DNA from: Brevundimonas diminuta 3F5N
GTDB taxonomy: Bacteria > Pseudomonadota > Alphaproteobacteria > Caulobacterales > Caulobacteraceae
Direction of reading: 5' to 3'
Length of the DNA: 64,000 bases
NCBI RefSeq assembly: GCF_900163625.1
Contig: NZ_FUIE01000049.1
Span: 62,001-126,000, forward strand
Shown here: in pieces, positions 20,990 through 32,354 of the stretch
How the letters are laid out: the number at the start of each line of letters is the position of its first letter
Position numbering within the stretch: the first letter of the stretch is position 1
Position numbers and translations under genes: made by a program
The notes under the pieces: generated by a model
Databases searched by the model: none
What the model saw: the letters and a program-made list of their open reading frames with translations, nothing else
Told to the model about the DNA's origin: nothing

Positions 20990-22623
20990 TAGTCCTCCAC
21001 GGCCAGACGGCGCAGCGCCATCTTGTCCACCTTGCCGACCGGCAGACGCGGAAGGTCCGGCTCGATCACGAAACGCTTGGGAATCTTGTAGTTGGCCAGC
21101 CGCTCGCGGCAATGGGCCTGAAGCTGAGCGGCGTCGACATCGGCGCGGGCGATGACGAAGGCGACGCCTACCTCGCCCCATACAGGATCGGGAATCCCCA
21201 CGACAGCGGCTTCGGTAATGGCGGGATGGGCTTCCAGCGCGATCTCGATCTCGCGCGGATAGACGTTGTAGCCGCCGGATTTGTACATTTCTTTCAACCG
21301 TCCGGTGATGCGCAGGCGGCCGTCGTCCAGCCAGGCGCCGACATCGCCGGTGCGGAACCAGCCATCCTTGGTGAAGGCGTTGGCCGTGGCGTCAGGCCGG
21401 TTCCAATAGCCGAGGAACAGGGGCGCGCCCTTGGCCTCGATCTCGCCGTCGGCGCCTGCTTGTTCGACCAGCGATCCGTCTTCGGCGCGCAGGCGGACTT
21501 CATAGTGACGGGTCGGCCGACCGACCGAGGCCGTGGCGAAGACGACATCGGCGTCCCCCTGAACGGTCATGTCGCCGGTGGCGGCGATGGGGCCGCAGGA
21601 TTCCGTGAGGCCGTAGTTGGTGCCCATGCAAGTCGCGACGGGGATCAGGGCCTTGATCGTCGGCGCGGGCATGGCCGCGCCGCCCCAGAAGACGCGCCGC
21701 ACAGCCGACAGGTCCGTCTGGGCGAAGGCGGAGTGCGCCACCGTCATCTCGAAGACGGACGGAACCGTACCCCACAGGGTGACGCCTTCCGACGCCATCG
21801 TACTCAGCCCCGTTTCGACGTCGAACTGTTCCAGGAAGGCCAGCTTGCCGCCATTGACCAGAACCATGGCGGCGATGTCGCCGACGCAGCCGATGTGGTT
21901 GATCGGCAGGTAATTCAACATGCACAGCGGCTCGCCGCGCAAGGGTTCGCCCTGTTCCAGAGCCGGCAGGATCAGCCCTTCATGATGCAGGACAGCACCC
22001 TTCGGCTTGCCCGTGCTGCCCGAGGTGTAGACAATCAGGCACGGATCACGCGTCGCGACAGACCGCTTACGCTCCGCCAGGGCTTCGTCGGACACGGTCT
22101 CGCCCTGGGCGACATAGACGCTCAACGGCAGATGAGCGCGCGCGTCCAATTCGTCTTCGCCGATCAGGACGAGGTCAGCCGAAACTTCCGCCGCCAGGGC
22201 TTCCAGATCCTCGACGTAATCTCGTCCAGCCACACGGCGACGCCCGATGATCAGGCGCGGCGTGCAGTCGCTGACGACATAGGCCAGTTCTTCATAGCGG
22301 TAGCGGGGGTTCAATCCGACCCAGATGGCCCCAACCGCGGCCGTAGCCAGGAAGACGGTCAGAAAGTCAGGCGAGGGTGGGGCCAGCATGGCGACGCGAT
22401 CGCCCTTGCCGACGCCGGCGGCGATCATGGCGCGGGCCAGCGCGTCCACATCGTGCGCCAGATCCCCATAGGTCTGGACTCGGCCGTCCAGCGTCGTCGC
22501 CGGCGCATCAGGCGTCTGCTCGCCATACCAGGCGGCGTAGTCAGAAATCAGCGTCAGCAGCGGCGAATCTCCTACCGCCGACATCGTCCTGGAAGGCATC
22601 AACCGCTGCTGAACGCTGGACAT
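20989..22623 (-). CDS. AMP-dependent acyl-CoA ligase
   Basis: A 544-residue ANL-superfamily enzyme: phosphate loop YTSGSTGKPKGAV (about 205), GTNYGLTESCG, the hinge region GWFRTGDVGAWLDDGRLRITGRLKEMYKSGGYNVYPREIE and the C-terminal catalytic lysine in LPVGKVDK. It activates a carboxylic acid to its acyl-CoA through an adenylate. Overlaps with maoC upstream (ATGA) and the MFS gene downstream show a three-gene operon. The acid substrate is not identifiable. Confidence 0.9.
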   Translation of the reverse strand: MSSVQQRLMPSRTMSAVGDSPLLTLISDYAAWYGEQTPDAPATTLDGRVQTYGDLAHDVDALARAMIAAGVGKGDRVAMLAPPSPDFLTVFLATAAVGAIWVGLNPRYRYEELAYVVSDCTPRLIIGRRRVAGRDYVEDLEALAAEVSADLVLIGEDELDARAHLPLSVYVAQGETVSDEALAERKRSVATRDPCLIVYTSGSTGKPKGAVLHHEGLILPALEQGEPLRGEPLCMLNYLPINHIGCVGDIAAMVLVNGGKLAFLEQFDVETGLSTMASEGVTLWGTVPSVFEMTVAHSAFAQTDLSAVRRVFWGGAAMPAPTIKALIPVATCMGTNYGLTESCGPIAATGDMTVQGDADVVFATASVGRPTRHYEVRLRAEDGSLVEQAGADGEIEAKGAPLFLGYWNRPDATANAFTKDGWFRTGDVGAWLDDGRLRITGRLKEMYKSGGYNVYPREIEIALEAHPAITEAAVVGIPDPVWGEVGVAFVIARADVDAAQLQAHCRERLANYKIPKRFVIEPDLPRLPVGKVDKMALRRLAVED

Positions 22624-23096
22624 CAGGCCCTCGCTTCGACGCTGTCAGGCACCCAGACGCTGAGCCAGGTCGCCACCAGGGCAGGGCGCTCGCCGCCCTC
22701 GATTTCGATCACGGCGTCCATGGAGCGGCGCACTCGTCCAGCCTCATCCGTATGCTCCGGCCCCTTGACGAAGCGCCCCCGTACGCGGCTGCCCGTCGGC
22801 ACCGGCGCGACCAGACGCATACGGTCGAATCCATAGTTCAGGAAGTAGCCGCCTTCAGGCTTGAAATTGCCGCCCGCGCCTTCAATCGCTTTCGCCGCCA
22901 AATGGGTCAGCAGGGACACTGTCAGAAAGCCAAAAGCAATCGTGCCGCCATAAGGGGTGTTGTCCTTGGCCCATTCGGGATCGTTGTGAAAGGGATCGCT
23001 GTCCAGGGTCGCGCGACCGAAGTCGTCAATCATGGCCTGCGTGACCTCGACCCACCCCGAGACCATCTCTGAAGCGTGTTCAACCGCCTGAACCAT
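22623..23096 (-). CDS. MaoC-like (R)-hydratase
   Basis: About 157 residues of a hot-dog fold. It contains the hydratase motif DSDPFHNDPEWA followed by YGGTIAFGFLTVSLLTHL, equivalent to the D-x4-H and G-x-hydrophobic-S catalytic signature of enoyl-CoA hydratases of the NodN/MaoC type. It may hydrate enoyl-CoA intermediates formed after the neighbouring ligase. ATG 23096 is preferred over an upstream GTG at 23099. The gene heads the operon, and a candidate operator lies 12 bases upstream. Confidence 0.85.
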   Translation of the reverse strand: MVQAVEHASEMVSGWVEVTQAMIDDFGRATLDSDPFHNDPEWAKDNTPYGGTIAFGFLTVSLLTHLAAKAIEGAGGNFKPEGGYFLNYGFDRMRLVAPVPTGSRVRGRFVKGPEHTDEAGRVRRSMDAVIEIEGGERPALVATWLSVWVPDSVEARA

Positions 23097-23107
23097 CACC
23101 GAACCCT

Positions 23108-23132
23108 AAAATTGAAGATGACCTCATATTCA
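23108..23132. promoter_or_regulatory. Candidate operator, copy 2 (upstream of maoC)
   Basis: Read on the minus strand it starts TGAATATGAGGTCAT and continues CTTCAATTTT. It matches the element at 16491-16515 in both half-sites and the trailing AATT. It sits 12 bases before the maoC start, where a bound repressor would block the operon. The rest of the 285-base gap to the SDR gene shows no gene. Confidence 0.5.
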
Positions 23133-23381
23133 CAGTTTCGCGCAGGGGGGCAAGAGGGTTAGCCGCATTCCTGAGCGAGGCGGCAGACGAAGCTTATGTG
23201 CGTGAGAACGAAAATCGTAACTGTGGCGCTTATCATCTACCGAACCTATCTTGGTCGGTGGATCGAAGCCGATCGATAGCATCTTTGGCTTTCAAGCCGT
23301 CTCGCTTGGGATCGAAAGCAAACGATTCCAGTTTCGTGTCACAGGGTGACGCATCAATCTCCATGCGAAGAGATCAACCGG

Positions 23382-24089
23382 ATGAATGAAAAGAAGAAAG
23401 TCTGCGCCGTCATCGGCGTTGGGCCCGGCAACGGCGCCGCTCTGGCGCGACGCTTCGCGGCTGACGGCTATGCCTTGGCCTTGATGGCGCGATCGACGAA
23501 AAACACTGAAGCCCTGGCGGAAGAACTGGCCGACGCTCGTTCCTTCGCCTGCGACGTGGGCGATGCGGCATCGGTCGCCGGCGCCTTCGCGGCGGTTCGG
23601 GCTGAGATGGGTGAAGTCGATGTGGTGGTCTTCAACGCAGGCTCCGGCGTCTTTGGCGCGCTCGACGATGTGAGCGCCGCCGACTTCGAGGCGTCCTGGC
23701 GCGTGAACAGCCTCGGCCTTTTCCTGGTCGCGAAGGAGGTCACGCCGGCCATGAAGGCGGCGGGCGAGGGCGCCATCATCGTTATCGGCGCCACGGCGTC
23801 GCGACGCGGCACGGCGCGAACCACGGCCTTCGCTCCAGCCAAGGCGGCGCAGCGCAGCCTGTGCGAAGCCCTGGCGCGACAGCTCGGTCCGGACGGCATC
23901 CACGTGGCGCTGATCATCCTCGACGGCGTCGTCGATTTGCCGCGCACTCGTGAAGTCATGAAGGACAAGTCAGACGACTTCTTCATCAAGCCCTCGGGCG
24001 TGGCTGACCTTGCGTCGATGCTTGTCCGCCAAGACAGGTCGGCCTGGACCTTCGAGGCGGAAGCCCGCCCCTTCGGCGAAACCTGGTGA
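23382..24089 (+). CDS. SDR-family oxidoreductase-like protein lacking the catalytic Tyr
   Basis: About 235 residues with an N-terminal Rossmann fold (VCAVIGVGPGNGAALARRFA), the NAG motif (VVFNAGSGVFG) and a GATASRRG serine. The active-site Y-x3-K is F-A-P-A-K here, with Phe in place of Tyr, a known variant in a subgroup of SDR proteins containing IHVALIILDG. Redox activity by the usual mechanism is therefore uncertain. ATG 23382 is chosen as the start of the fold. It is divergent from the maoC operon and may belong to the same pathway. Confidence 0.78.
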   Translation: MNEKKKVCAVIGVGPGNGAALARRFAADGYALALMARSTKNTEALAEELADARSFACDVGDAASVAGAFAAVRAEMGEVDVVVFNAGSGVFGALDDVSAADFEASWRVNSLGLFLVAKEVTPAMKAAGEGAIIVIGATASRRGTARTTAFAPAKAAQRSLCEALARQLGPDGIHVALIILDGVVDLPRTREVMKDKSDDFFIKPSGVADLASMLVRQDRSAWTFEAEARPFGETW

Positions 24090-24104
24090 CACTTTGAATC
24101 GGAG

Positions 24105-24131
24105 ACCAGACCTGGTGCGCTCAGGTCTGGT
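24105..24131 (+). terminator. Strong hairpin after the SDR gene
   Basis: Perfect 10-base inverted repeat ACCAGACCTG / CAGGTCTGGT around a 7-base loop, 15 bases after the SDR stop. There is no T-run, so it may be Rho-assisted. Confidence 0.55.
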
Positions 24132-24223
24132 CAACCCGCCTGATCGCCACTCAATGGCGGTGGCCCGATGAAGACGGTTTCGCTATGCGCCCAGTACTGA
24201 ACAACCCTTCGGCCTTGATTGCT

Positions 24224-24241
24224 TTATGCGCGCCTTATGCG
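24224..24241. promoter_or_regulatory. Direct repeat TTATGCG, candidate KdpE site
   Basis: TTATGCG occurs at 24224-24230 and 24235-24241, exactly 11 bases (one helical turn) apart, with a third related CTATGCG at 24182. It lies about 80 bases before the first kdp-operon ORF, where KdpE would act. This rests on spacing only; the sequence differs from the E. coli KdpE box. Confidence 0.3.
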
Positions 24242-24317
24242 GCGGGCGGCTTTCCGAATGGCCCGCTTACGCCCTGAAAGCGTCTCTTCCGGCTCTAACT
24301 GAGCTGGAGATGTCGGC

Positions 24318-24401
24318 ATGACCGATGTGATTTATGTGGCGATAGGCGTCGGGGCCTTCGTGGCCTTCGCGGCGCTGGCCATTGCGCTGAAGAGGTTGTG
24401 A
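24318..24401 (+). CDS. 27-residue membrane peptide at the head of the kdp operon
   Basis: Frame MTDVIYVAIGVGAF... ends in IALKRL-stop. It is one hydrophobic helix with a basic C-terminus. It ends two bases before kdpF. Small single-helix ORFs at this position could be an extra KdpF-like subunit; the function is unknown. The upstream GCTGGAGATG carries a GGAG ribosome site. Confidence 0.55.
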   Translation: MTDVIYVAIGVGAFVAFAALAIALKRL

Positions 24402-24403
24402 CC

Positions 24404-24490
24404 ATGTGGCTGAACGTCCTTTGGGGCGCCGGCGCACTCGTCATCGCCGGCTATATGGTCGCAGCCCTGCTGCGCCCGGAACGGTTCTGA
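24404..24490 (+). CDS. kdpF: KdpF small subunit
   Basis: A 28-residue peptide [20 protein letters not shown] followed by ALLRPERF, matching KdpF, whose one helix ends in the conserved ALLxPERF. It stabilises the KdpABC complex in the inner membrane. It precedes kdpA by 16 bases. Confidence 0.85.
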   Translation: MWLNVLWGAGALVIAGYMVAALLRPERF

Positions 24491-24506
24491 GCGGAGCCGT
24501 CATTTC

Positions 24507-26219
24507 ATGAACATTCAAGGATGGGCGGAAATCGCCCTGACCCTGGGGTTGGCCGTCGTGCTCGGCTGGCCGATCGGGGTCTATATGTCGCGTGTCTGGA
24601 ACGGCGAGCGTACCTGGCTGGACCCGGTGCTGAAGCCGGTGGAGGGCCTCTTCTATCGCGCCGCCGGGGTGGACCCGACGCGCAAGCAGGGCTGGCTGGC
24701 CTACGCCGGCGCCCTGTTGGCCTTCAACCTGGCGGGCTTCCTGCTGCTGTACGGCATGCTGCGCCTGCAGGGTTTCCTGCCGATGAACCCGCAGGGGTTC
24801 GGCGGCCTCAGCCCGCACCTGGCCTTCAACACCGCCGTCAGCTTCGTCACCAACACCAACTGGCAGAGCTATGGTGGTGAAACCACCGTCTCGACCTTCA
24901 GTCAGATGGTCGGCCTCACGGTGCAGAACTTCGTCTCGGCCGCCACCGGCGCGACCATCGCCGCCGCCCTGGCGCGCGCCTTCATCGCCAATCGTGGCGA
25001 AGGGCTAGGCAACTTCTGGGCCGATCTGACGCGCACCAGCCTCTATGTCCTGCTGCCCATCGCCTTCATCGTGGCCGTGGTTCTGGCCGGTCTGGGCGTG
25101 GTCCAGTCGCTGGCGGCCTCGGCCCAGGCGACGACGCTGGAAGGTGGTCAGCAGACCATCAGCCTGTTCCCGACCGCCAGCCAGCTGGCCATCAAGCAAC
25201 TGGGCATCAACGGCGGCGGCGTGTTCAACGTCAACTCGTCCCACCCGCTGGAGAACCCGACGCCGCTAACCAATCTGATCACGGCGATCAGCATCAACGT
25301 CTTGGGCTGGGCGGCCTTCTTCGCCTTCGGCCGCAGCGTCATGGCCAAGAAGGACGTGCGCGCCCTGGTGGTCGCGGCGGTCCTGCTGCTGGGCGCGGCG
25401 GGTTCGGCCCTTTACGTCATCGAAAGCCAGCCGGCGCCCGCCCTGGTCGCGGCCAGCGTGGATACGTCCGTCGGCAATATGGAAGGCAAGGAGGTCCGCT
25501 TCGGCGTGCCGTCGTCCGTCGCCTGGGCGACCCAGACGACCGGTGCCTCGAACGGCTCGGTCAACTCCATGCACGCCAGCTACATGCCGCTGGGCGGGGC
25601 TGTGACCATGTTCCTGATGCAACTGGGCGAGATCCTGCCCGGCGGGATCGGGTCGGGCATCGCGGTCATGGTCCTGATGGCCATGCTGGCGGTCTTCGTC
25701 GCGGGCCTCATGGTCGGCCGCACGCCCGAATACCTGGGCAAGAAGATCGAGGCGCGCGAAATCCAGTTCGCCATGCTGGTGGTGCTTGTCGTGCCCCTGT
25801 CCGTGCTGGGCTTCTCCGCCGTCGCGTTGGTCCTGCCCGAAGCCCTGGCCGGTCTGCTGAACAAGGGACCGCATGGTCTGTCCGAGATTCTCTACGCCTA
25901 TACTTCGGCGACAGGGAACAACGGCTCGGCCTTCGCGGGCCTGACCGCCAACGCCCCGTGGTGGAACACCACCCTGGGCCTGGCCATGCTGCTGGGCCGG
26001 TTCGTGCCCGCCGTCGCGGTTCTGGCCGTGGCCGGCGCACTGGTCGTCAAGCCCCGGCTGGCGCCCTCGGTCGGCACCCTGCCCACGCACGGCCCGCTGT
26101 TCATCGGCCTGCTGGTCGGGGTGATCCTGATCCTCGGCGGCCTGCAGTTCTTCCCCGCACTCTCCCTGGGTCCGATCGTGGAGCATTTCGACATGCTCCA
26201 GGTCACGGCCCGGTTCTGA
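24507..26219 (+). CDS. kdpA: K+-transporting ATPase subunit A
   Basis: A 570-residue polytopic protein with the four degenerate K+-filter loops of the SKT fold visible, for example [19 protein letters not shown] and TSATGNNGS. It forms the K+-selective entry of the high-affinity KdpFABC pump. Length matches the family (about 560). It is the third ORF of the operon and precedes kdpB by 13 bases. Confidence 0.96.
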   Translation: MNIQGWAEIALTLGLAVVLGWPIGVYMSRVWNGERTWLDPVLKPVEGLFYRAAGVDPTRKQGWLAYAGALLAFNLAGFLLLYGMLRLQGFLPMNPQGFGGLSPHLAFNTAVSFVTNTNWQSYGGETTVSTFSQMVGLTVQNFVSAATGATIAAALARAFIANRGEGLGNFWADLTRTSLYVLLPIAFIVAVVLAGLGVVQSLAASAQATTLEGGQQTISLFPTASQLAIKQLGINGGGVFNVNSSHPLENPTPLTNLITAISINVLGWAAFFAFGRSVMAKKDVRALVVAAVLLLGAAGSALYVIESQPAPALVAASVDTSVGNMEGKEVRFGVPSSVAWATQTTGASNGSVNSMHASYMPLGGAVTMFLMQLGEILPGGIGSGIAVMVLMAMLAVFVAGLMVGRTPEYLGKKIEAREIQFAMLVVLVVPLSVLGFSAVALVLPEALAGLLNKGPHGLSEILYAYTSATGNNGSAFAGLTANAPWWNTTLGLAMLLGRFVPAVAVLAVAGALVVKPRLAPSVGTLPTHGPLFIGLLVGVILILGGLQFFPALSLGPIVEHFDMLQVTARF

Positions 26220-26232
26220 TCGGATATCCGTC

Positions 26233-28299
<2,067 letters not shown>

Positions 28300-28329
28300 A
28301 GCCGGCCCTGAGGCGCAAGGAAAACTATC

Positions 28330-29088
28330 ATGCGTAAACGTAAGAAACTCGACGGTTCGGACCTCAACAACGCCCTGGTGGGCGGGGCCTGCCTGGTCGC
28401 CGTCATCACCCTGGGCCTGTGCACGGCGCCCACGGACGCCAAGGCCCAGGATGCTGCGAATGACGCCCGCCCCGAGGTCGCCTTCAACGCCGCCATTGGA
28501 TCTGACTACGTCTTCCGGGGCGTCAGCCAGAACGAAGGCGACCCGGCGATCTCGGCCGGGGTCGATGTGACGCAAGGCCTGTTCTACGCCGGGGCTTGGG
28601 CCGGGAATGTCTCCTTCGCCGGCGACGCGGACACCGACGCCGAGATCGACCTCTACGCGGGCGTTCGCCCTGCGTTCGGCGGCTTCGACTGGGACTTTGG
28701 CGTGGTCAGCTACTTCTACGCCGGTCAGCCCGACGGCGCCGACTATGGCTATGTGGAGCTGAAGGCCGCCGCCTCGCGTGCGGTCGGCCCGGCCACGCTG
28801 GGCGCGGTGATCTATTATTCGCCAGACTTCTTCGGCGCGTCCGAGGACGAAGCGACCTATGCCGAGGTTAATGCGGCGATCAGCCCGGCTGACAAGTGGA
28901 CGCTCTCTGCGGCCGTGGGGCGTCAGTGGGTGTCGTCGGACTTCGACTACACGACCTGGAACCTGGGCGCGGCCTATCAGCTGACGGAGCGGCTGGGCCT
29001 GGACGTCCGCTATTTCGACACCGACGAGCACGACTTCGGCTCCGCCTATGACAGCCGCGTCGTCGCTAGCCTGAAGGCGAACTTCTGA
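28330..29088 (+). CDS. TorF-family putative outer-membrane protein within the kdp operon
   Basis: A 252-residue protein with an atypically basic N-terminus (MRKRKKLDGSD), a hydrophobic signal ending DAKAQ, and then the TorF/Gcw_chp (PF09694) pattern: VAFNAAIGSDYVFRGVSQ, paired beta strands and a C-terminal phenylalanine (LKANF). These proteins are predicted beta-barrel porins of unknown substrate. Its stop overlaps the kdpC start (TGATG), so it is translated as part of the kdp operon. It may help K+ cross the outer membrane (inference). Confidence 0.8.
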   Translation: MRKRKKLDGSDLNNALVGGACLVAVITLGLCTAPTDAKAQDAANDARPEVAFNAAIGSDYVFRGVSQNEGDPAISAGVDVTQGLFYAGAWAGNVSFAGDADTDAEIDLYAGVRPAFGGFDWDFGVVSYFYAGQPDGADYGYVELKAAASRAVGPATLGAVIYYSPDFFGASEDEATYAEVNAAISPADKWTLSAAVGRQWVSSDFDYTTWNLGAAYQLTERLGLDVRYFDTDEHDFGSAYDSRVVASLKANF

Positions 29089-29678
29089 TGCTGAATCATA
29101 TCCGCCCGGCGGTCGTCATGATCGCCCTGTTCACCGGCGTTCTGGGCGTCGGCTATCCGTTGGCCGTGACCGGCGTGGCCCAGGCGGCCTTCTCGGATCA
29201 GGCGAACGGCAGCCTGGTCCACGATAAGGAGGGGCGGGTGGTCGGCTCAGCCCTGGTCGGCCAGACGTTCGCTGCGCCGGGGTATCTGCATCCCCGGCCG
29301 TCGGCGGCGGGCGAAGGCTACGACGCCTCCGCCTCGTCCGGCTCCAATTTCGGCCCGCTGAACCCCGATCTGATCGCGCGGGTGAAGACGGACGCCGACG
29401 CCTTGCGAAGTGAGACGGGGACGAAAATCATCCCCGCCGACGCCGTGACGGCCTCCGCTTCGGGCCTCGACCCGCATATCTCTCCGGCCTACGCTGAGCT
29501 TCAGGCCGTCCGCATCGCCAAGGCGCGCGGCGTAGGGGAGACGCAGGTGCGCGAAGTGATCCGTCAGCATGTCGAAGGCCGCACGTTCGGCGTTCTGGGA
29601 CAGCCGCGCGTCAATGTCCTGCTGACCAACCGGGCGCTGGACGCCCACTTCGGCCGCCTGACGACCGAGGGCGGATGA
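29088..29678 (+). CDS. kdpC: K+-transporting ATPase subunit C
   Basis: A 196-residue single-span protein beginning MLNHIRPAVVMIALFTGVLGVGYPLAVTG, then the family motifs ASSGSNFGPLNPDL, IPADAVTASASGLDPHISPAYAELQ and VREVIRQHVEGRTFGVLGQPRVNVLLTN. It assists ATP binding of KdpB. It is coupled to the torF-like gene upstream (TGATG) and kdpD downstream (ATGA). Confidence 0.96.
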   Translation: MLNHIRPAVVMIALFTGVLGVGYPLAVTGVAQAAFSDQANGSLVHDKEGRVVGSALVGQTFAAPGYLHPRPSAAGEGYDASASSGSNFGPLNPDLIARVKTDADALRSETGTKIIPADAVTASASGLDPHISPAYAELQAVRIAKARGVGETQVREVIRQHVEGRTFGVLGQPRVNVLLTNRALDAHFGRLTTEGG

Positions 29679-32344
29679 CGCCGCTCGTTCTCTCGACGGA
29701 CCAGACCCCGGCCGCCCCGCGAAAGCGTGGGCGGCTGAAGGTTTTTCTCGGCATGTCGCCGGGCGTGGGCAAGACCTATGAGATGCTGCGCGCCGCGCGC
29801 AGACGAAAGGCTGAGGGCGAGGACATCGTCGTCGGCGTGGTCGAGACCCACGGCCGCAAGGAGACGATGAGCCTGCTGCGCGGGCTTGAAGTCATGGCCC
29901 GCAGGCCTATCGCCTATCGCGAACGGACCTTGCTGGAGTTCGACATCGACGCGGCCATCGCGCGCCGCCCCGCCCTGCTTCTGGTTGATGAATACGCCCA
30001 CTCCAACGCGCCTGGTTCGCGCCACCCGAAGCGGTGGCAAGACGTGGAGGAGATCCTGGAGACCGGGATCGACGTCTGGACCACGCTAAACGTCCAGCAT
30101 CTGGAAAGCCTGTCGGACGTGGTTCTGCGCATCACGGGTGTTCGGCAACGCGAGAGCGTGCCCGACAGCGCCCTGTCGCGCGCCGACGACATCGAGCTGG
30201 TGGACATCACGCCCGAGGAACTGCGCAAGCGCCTGGCCGAGGGCAAGGTTTATGTGCCGGAGACGGCGCGACTGGCCTCGGACAACTTCTTCAAGGTCGA
30301 GAATCTGACGGCCCTGCGCGAACTGGCCCTGCGCCGAGCGGCTCAGACGGTGGACGACCAACTGACCGCCCGTCTGCGCGAACAGGGGGCTGCCGGCCCC
30401 TGGGCGGCGGGGGAGCGCATCCTGGTGCTGGTGGCGGGCGACGCCATGGCCGGCCCCCTGGTTCGGACGGGGCGGCGCATGTCCGACATGATGATGGACG
30501 CGCCCTGGACTGTGGCCCACGTCGATCGGCCGTCTGGCGCGCGGCACGGCGTCGGCTCTGCGGGCAAGCTGTCCGATGCGCTGAAACTGGCCGAGCAGCT
30601 GGGCGGACGCACCGTTGTCCTCAGCGGCGACGACGTGGTGCGCGCCATCATGGATCACGCCCACAACAACCATGTCACCCAGATCGTGCTGGCCAAGGGG
30701 CGCGACAGCCGCCTGTCGGAATGGCTGGGCCGGTCTCTGGCCGCTGAACTGCTGCGTCAGGCGCGCGGCGTCGCCGTCCACGTCGTCACCGACGAGGTCG
30801 AGCCGCAACCGAAGGCGCCGAAAGAGGGGCGTCTGAACCTGACCGGAGGGTGGCGTGGCTACGCCGTCGGCGCGGCCTGCGTCATTGCGGCGACGGGGTT
30901 GGCCCTCCTGCTGGACCGGACGTTCGAGCGGGTGGACCTGGGCGTCATCTATCTGACGGCGGTGCTGGCGGCGGGCGCCCTTTACGGGCTGCGACCCGCC
31001 CTGGCGGCGGCGACGGTCGCCTTCCTGACCTACAACTTCCTGTTCCTGCAACCGAAGTTCAGCTTCGCCATCGGCTCGCCGACGGACGTGCTGACCTTGA
31101 TCGTGTTCTGGGGCGTGGCCCTGACGACCGGCGCTCTGGCGGGCCGTGTGCGCGAGCAGGCCAGGGCGGCCCAGCGCCGCGCCTCGGCCGTGTCCGCCCT
31201 GCTGGCCGCCAGCCAGCGCCTGACCGGCATCGGCGACCGGGGCGAGGCGGCGCGCATCCTGGCCGAGCAGACGGCGGCGGCCGCCGGCGCCGGCGCCGTG
31301 GTGCTGCTGCCTGTCGAAGGCGAGCTGACCCTGACGGCCGGTGCGCCAGGCAAGCCTGAACTGGACGCCGAGGCCATGGCCGCCGCGCGCTGGGCCTGGG
31401 AGAAGGGCGAGCCCGCCGGTCACGGCACCGGCACCCTGCCTCAGGCGCGCTGGACCTTCCGGCCTCTTCAGGGCGTACGCGACCGCGCAGGCGTGGCGGG
31501 GATCGAGGCGGCGGCGCTATCGCCAGGGTCAGACGAGGAAAAGCTGGCTCTGGCCCTGTTGGACCAGGGCGCGGTGGCGGTCGAGCGAGCAGAACTGGCC
31601 GGGCAGGCGGTCGAGACCGAGACCCTGCGCCGCACCGACCGCTTCCGCGGCGCGCTGATGAACTCGGTCAGCCATGATCTGAGGACGCCGCTGTCGACGG
31701 TGCTGGGCGCCTCGACCACCCTGATCGACCTGGGCGACAAGCTGAAGCCCGCTGTGCGCGCCGACCTTCTGCTTTCGATCCGCGAGGAGGCCGAGCGTCT
31801 CAGCCGCTACGTCGGCGACCTGCTGGACATGACCCGGCTGGAGGGCGGCGGCCTGAACATCCGTTCCGACTGGGTCGACGTGCGCGACGTGCTGAACGCG
31901 GCGGGCAAGCGGGTGGCGCGGCGTCTGGGCGAACGCAAGCTGGCCCGCGACTTCCCGGCCCAACTCAGCCTGGTCATGGTCGATCAAGGGCTGCTGGAGC
32001 AGGCGCTGGTCAACATTCTGGAGAACGCCATCGCCTACAGCCCCGATGGATCGACGGTCGAATTGGCCGCCTATGAAGATCGGGGCGCGGTCGTCATCTC
32101 CATCGAGGACGAGGGCAAGGGCATCCCGACCCCCGAACTGGAGCGCGTCTTCGACAAGTTCCGCCGCATGGAGGAGCCGTCGGACCGCACCAAGGGCGCA
32201 GGGCTCGGCCTGGCCATCGCCAAGGGCTTCGTCGAGGCCATGAACGGGCGTATCGCCGCCGCCAGCCCCATTCAGGATGGAAAGGGCACGCGTATCCTGA
32301 TCAGCCTGCCCAAGGCCGTCGTCACCCACCCGAGCCTGCTTTAG
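29675..32344 (+). CDS. kdpD: K+-sensing histidine kinase KdpD
   Basis: An 889-residue sensor. The N-terminal KdpD domain has a P-loop-like GMSPGVGKTYEML (about 25), VDEYAHSNAPGSRHPKRWQDVEEIL and a Usp-like domain (about 250-370). Four hydrophobic helices follow (about 395-500), then a GAF-like region. The kinase core has H-box SVSHDLRTPLSTVLG (about 665), N-box ENAIAYSPDG and GAGLGLAIAKG. It phosphorylates KdpE. It overlaps kdpC by four bases. Confidence 0.95.
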   Translation: MTPLVLSTDQTPAAPRKRGRLKVFLGMSPGVGKTYEMLRAARRRKAEGEDIVVGVVETHGRKETMSLLRGLEVMARRPIAYRERTLLEFDIDAAIARRPALLLVDEYAHSNAPGSRHPKRWQDVEEILETGIDVWTTLNVQHLESLSDVVLRITGVRQRESVPDSALSRADDIELVDITPEELRKRLAEGKVYVPETARLASDNFFKVENLTALRELALRRAAQTVDDQLTARLREQGAAGPWAAGERILVLVAGDAMAGPLVRTGRRMSDMMMDAPWTVAHVDRPSGARHGVGSAGKLSDALKLAEQLGGRTVVLSGDDVVRAIMDHAHNNHVTQIVLAKGRDSRLSEWLGRSLAAELLRQARGVAVHVVTDEVEPQPKAPKEGRLNLTGGWRGYAVGAACVIAATGLALLLDRTFERVDLGVIYLTAVLAAGALYGLRPALAAATVAFLTYNFLFLQPKFSFAIGSPTDVLTLIVFWGVALTTGALAGRVREQARAAQRRASAVSALLAASQRLTGIGDRGEAARILAEQTAAAAGAGAVVLLPVEGELTLTAGAPGKPELDAEAMAAARWAWEKGEPAGHGTGTLPQARWTFRPLQGVRDRAGVAGIEAAALSPGSDEEKLALALLDQGAVAVERAELAGQAVETETLRRTDRFRGALMNSVSHDLRTPLSTVLGASTTLIDLGDKLKPAVRADLLLSIREEAERLSRYVGDLLDMTRLEGGGLNIRSDWVDVRDVLNAAGKRVARRLGERKLARDFPAQLSLVMVDQGLLEQALVNILENAIAYSPDGSTVELAAYEDRGAVVISIEDEGKGIPTPELERVFDKFRRMEEPSDRTKGAGLGLAIAKGFVEAMNGRIAAASPIQDGKGTRILISLPKAVVTHPSLL

Positions 32345-32354
32345 AGTCCGCTAC

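Noticed and set aside
21112..22836. 574-codon plus-strand frame
   Set aside because: Antisense shadow of the acyl-CoA ligase and MaoC genes.
30086..31423. 445-codon minus-strand frame
   Set aside because: Antisense to kdpD.
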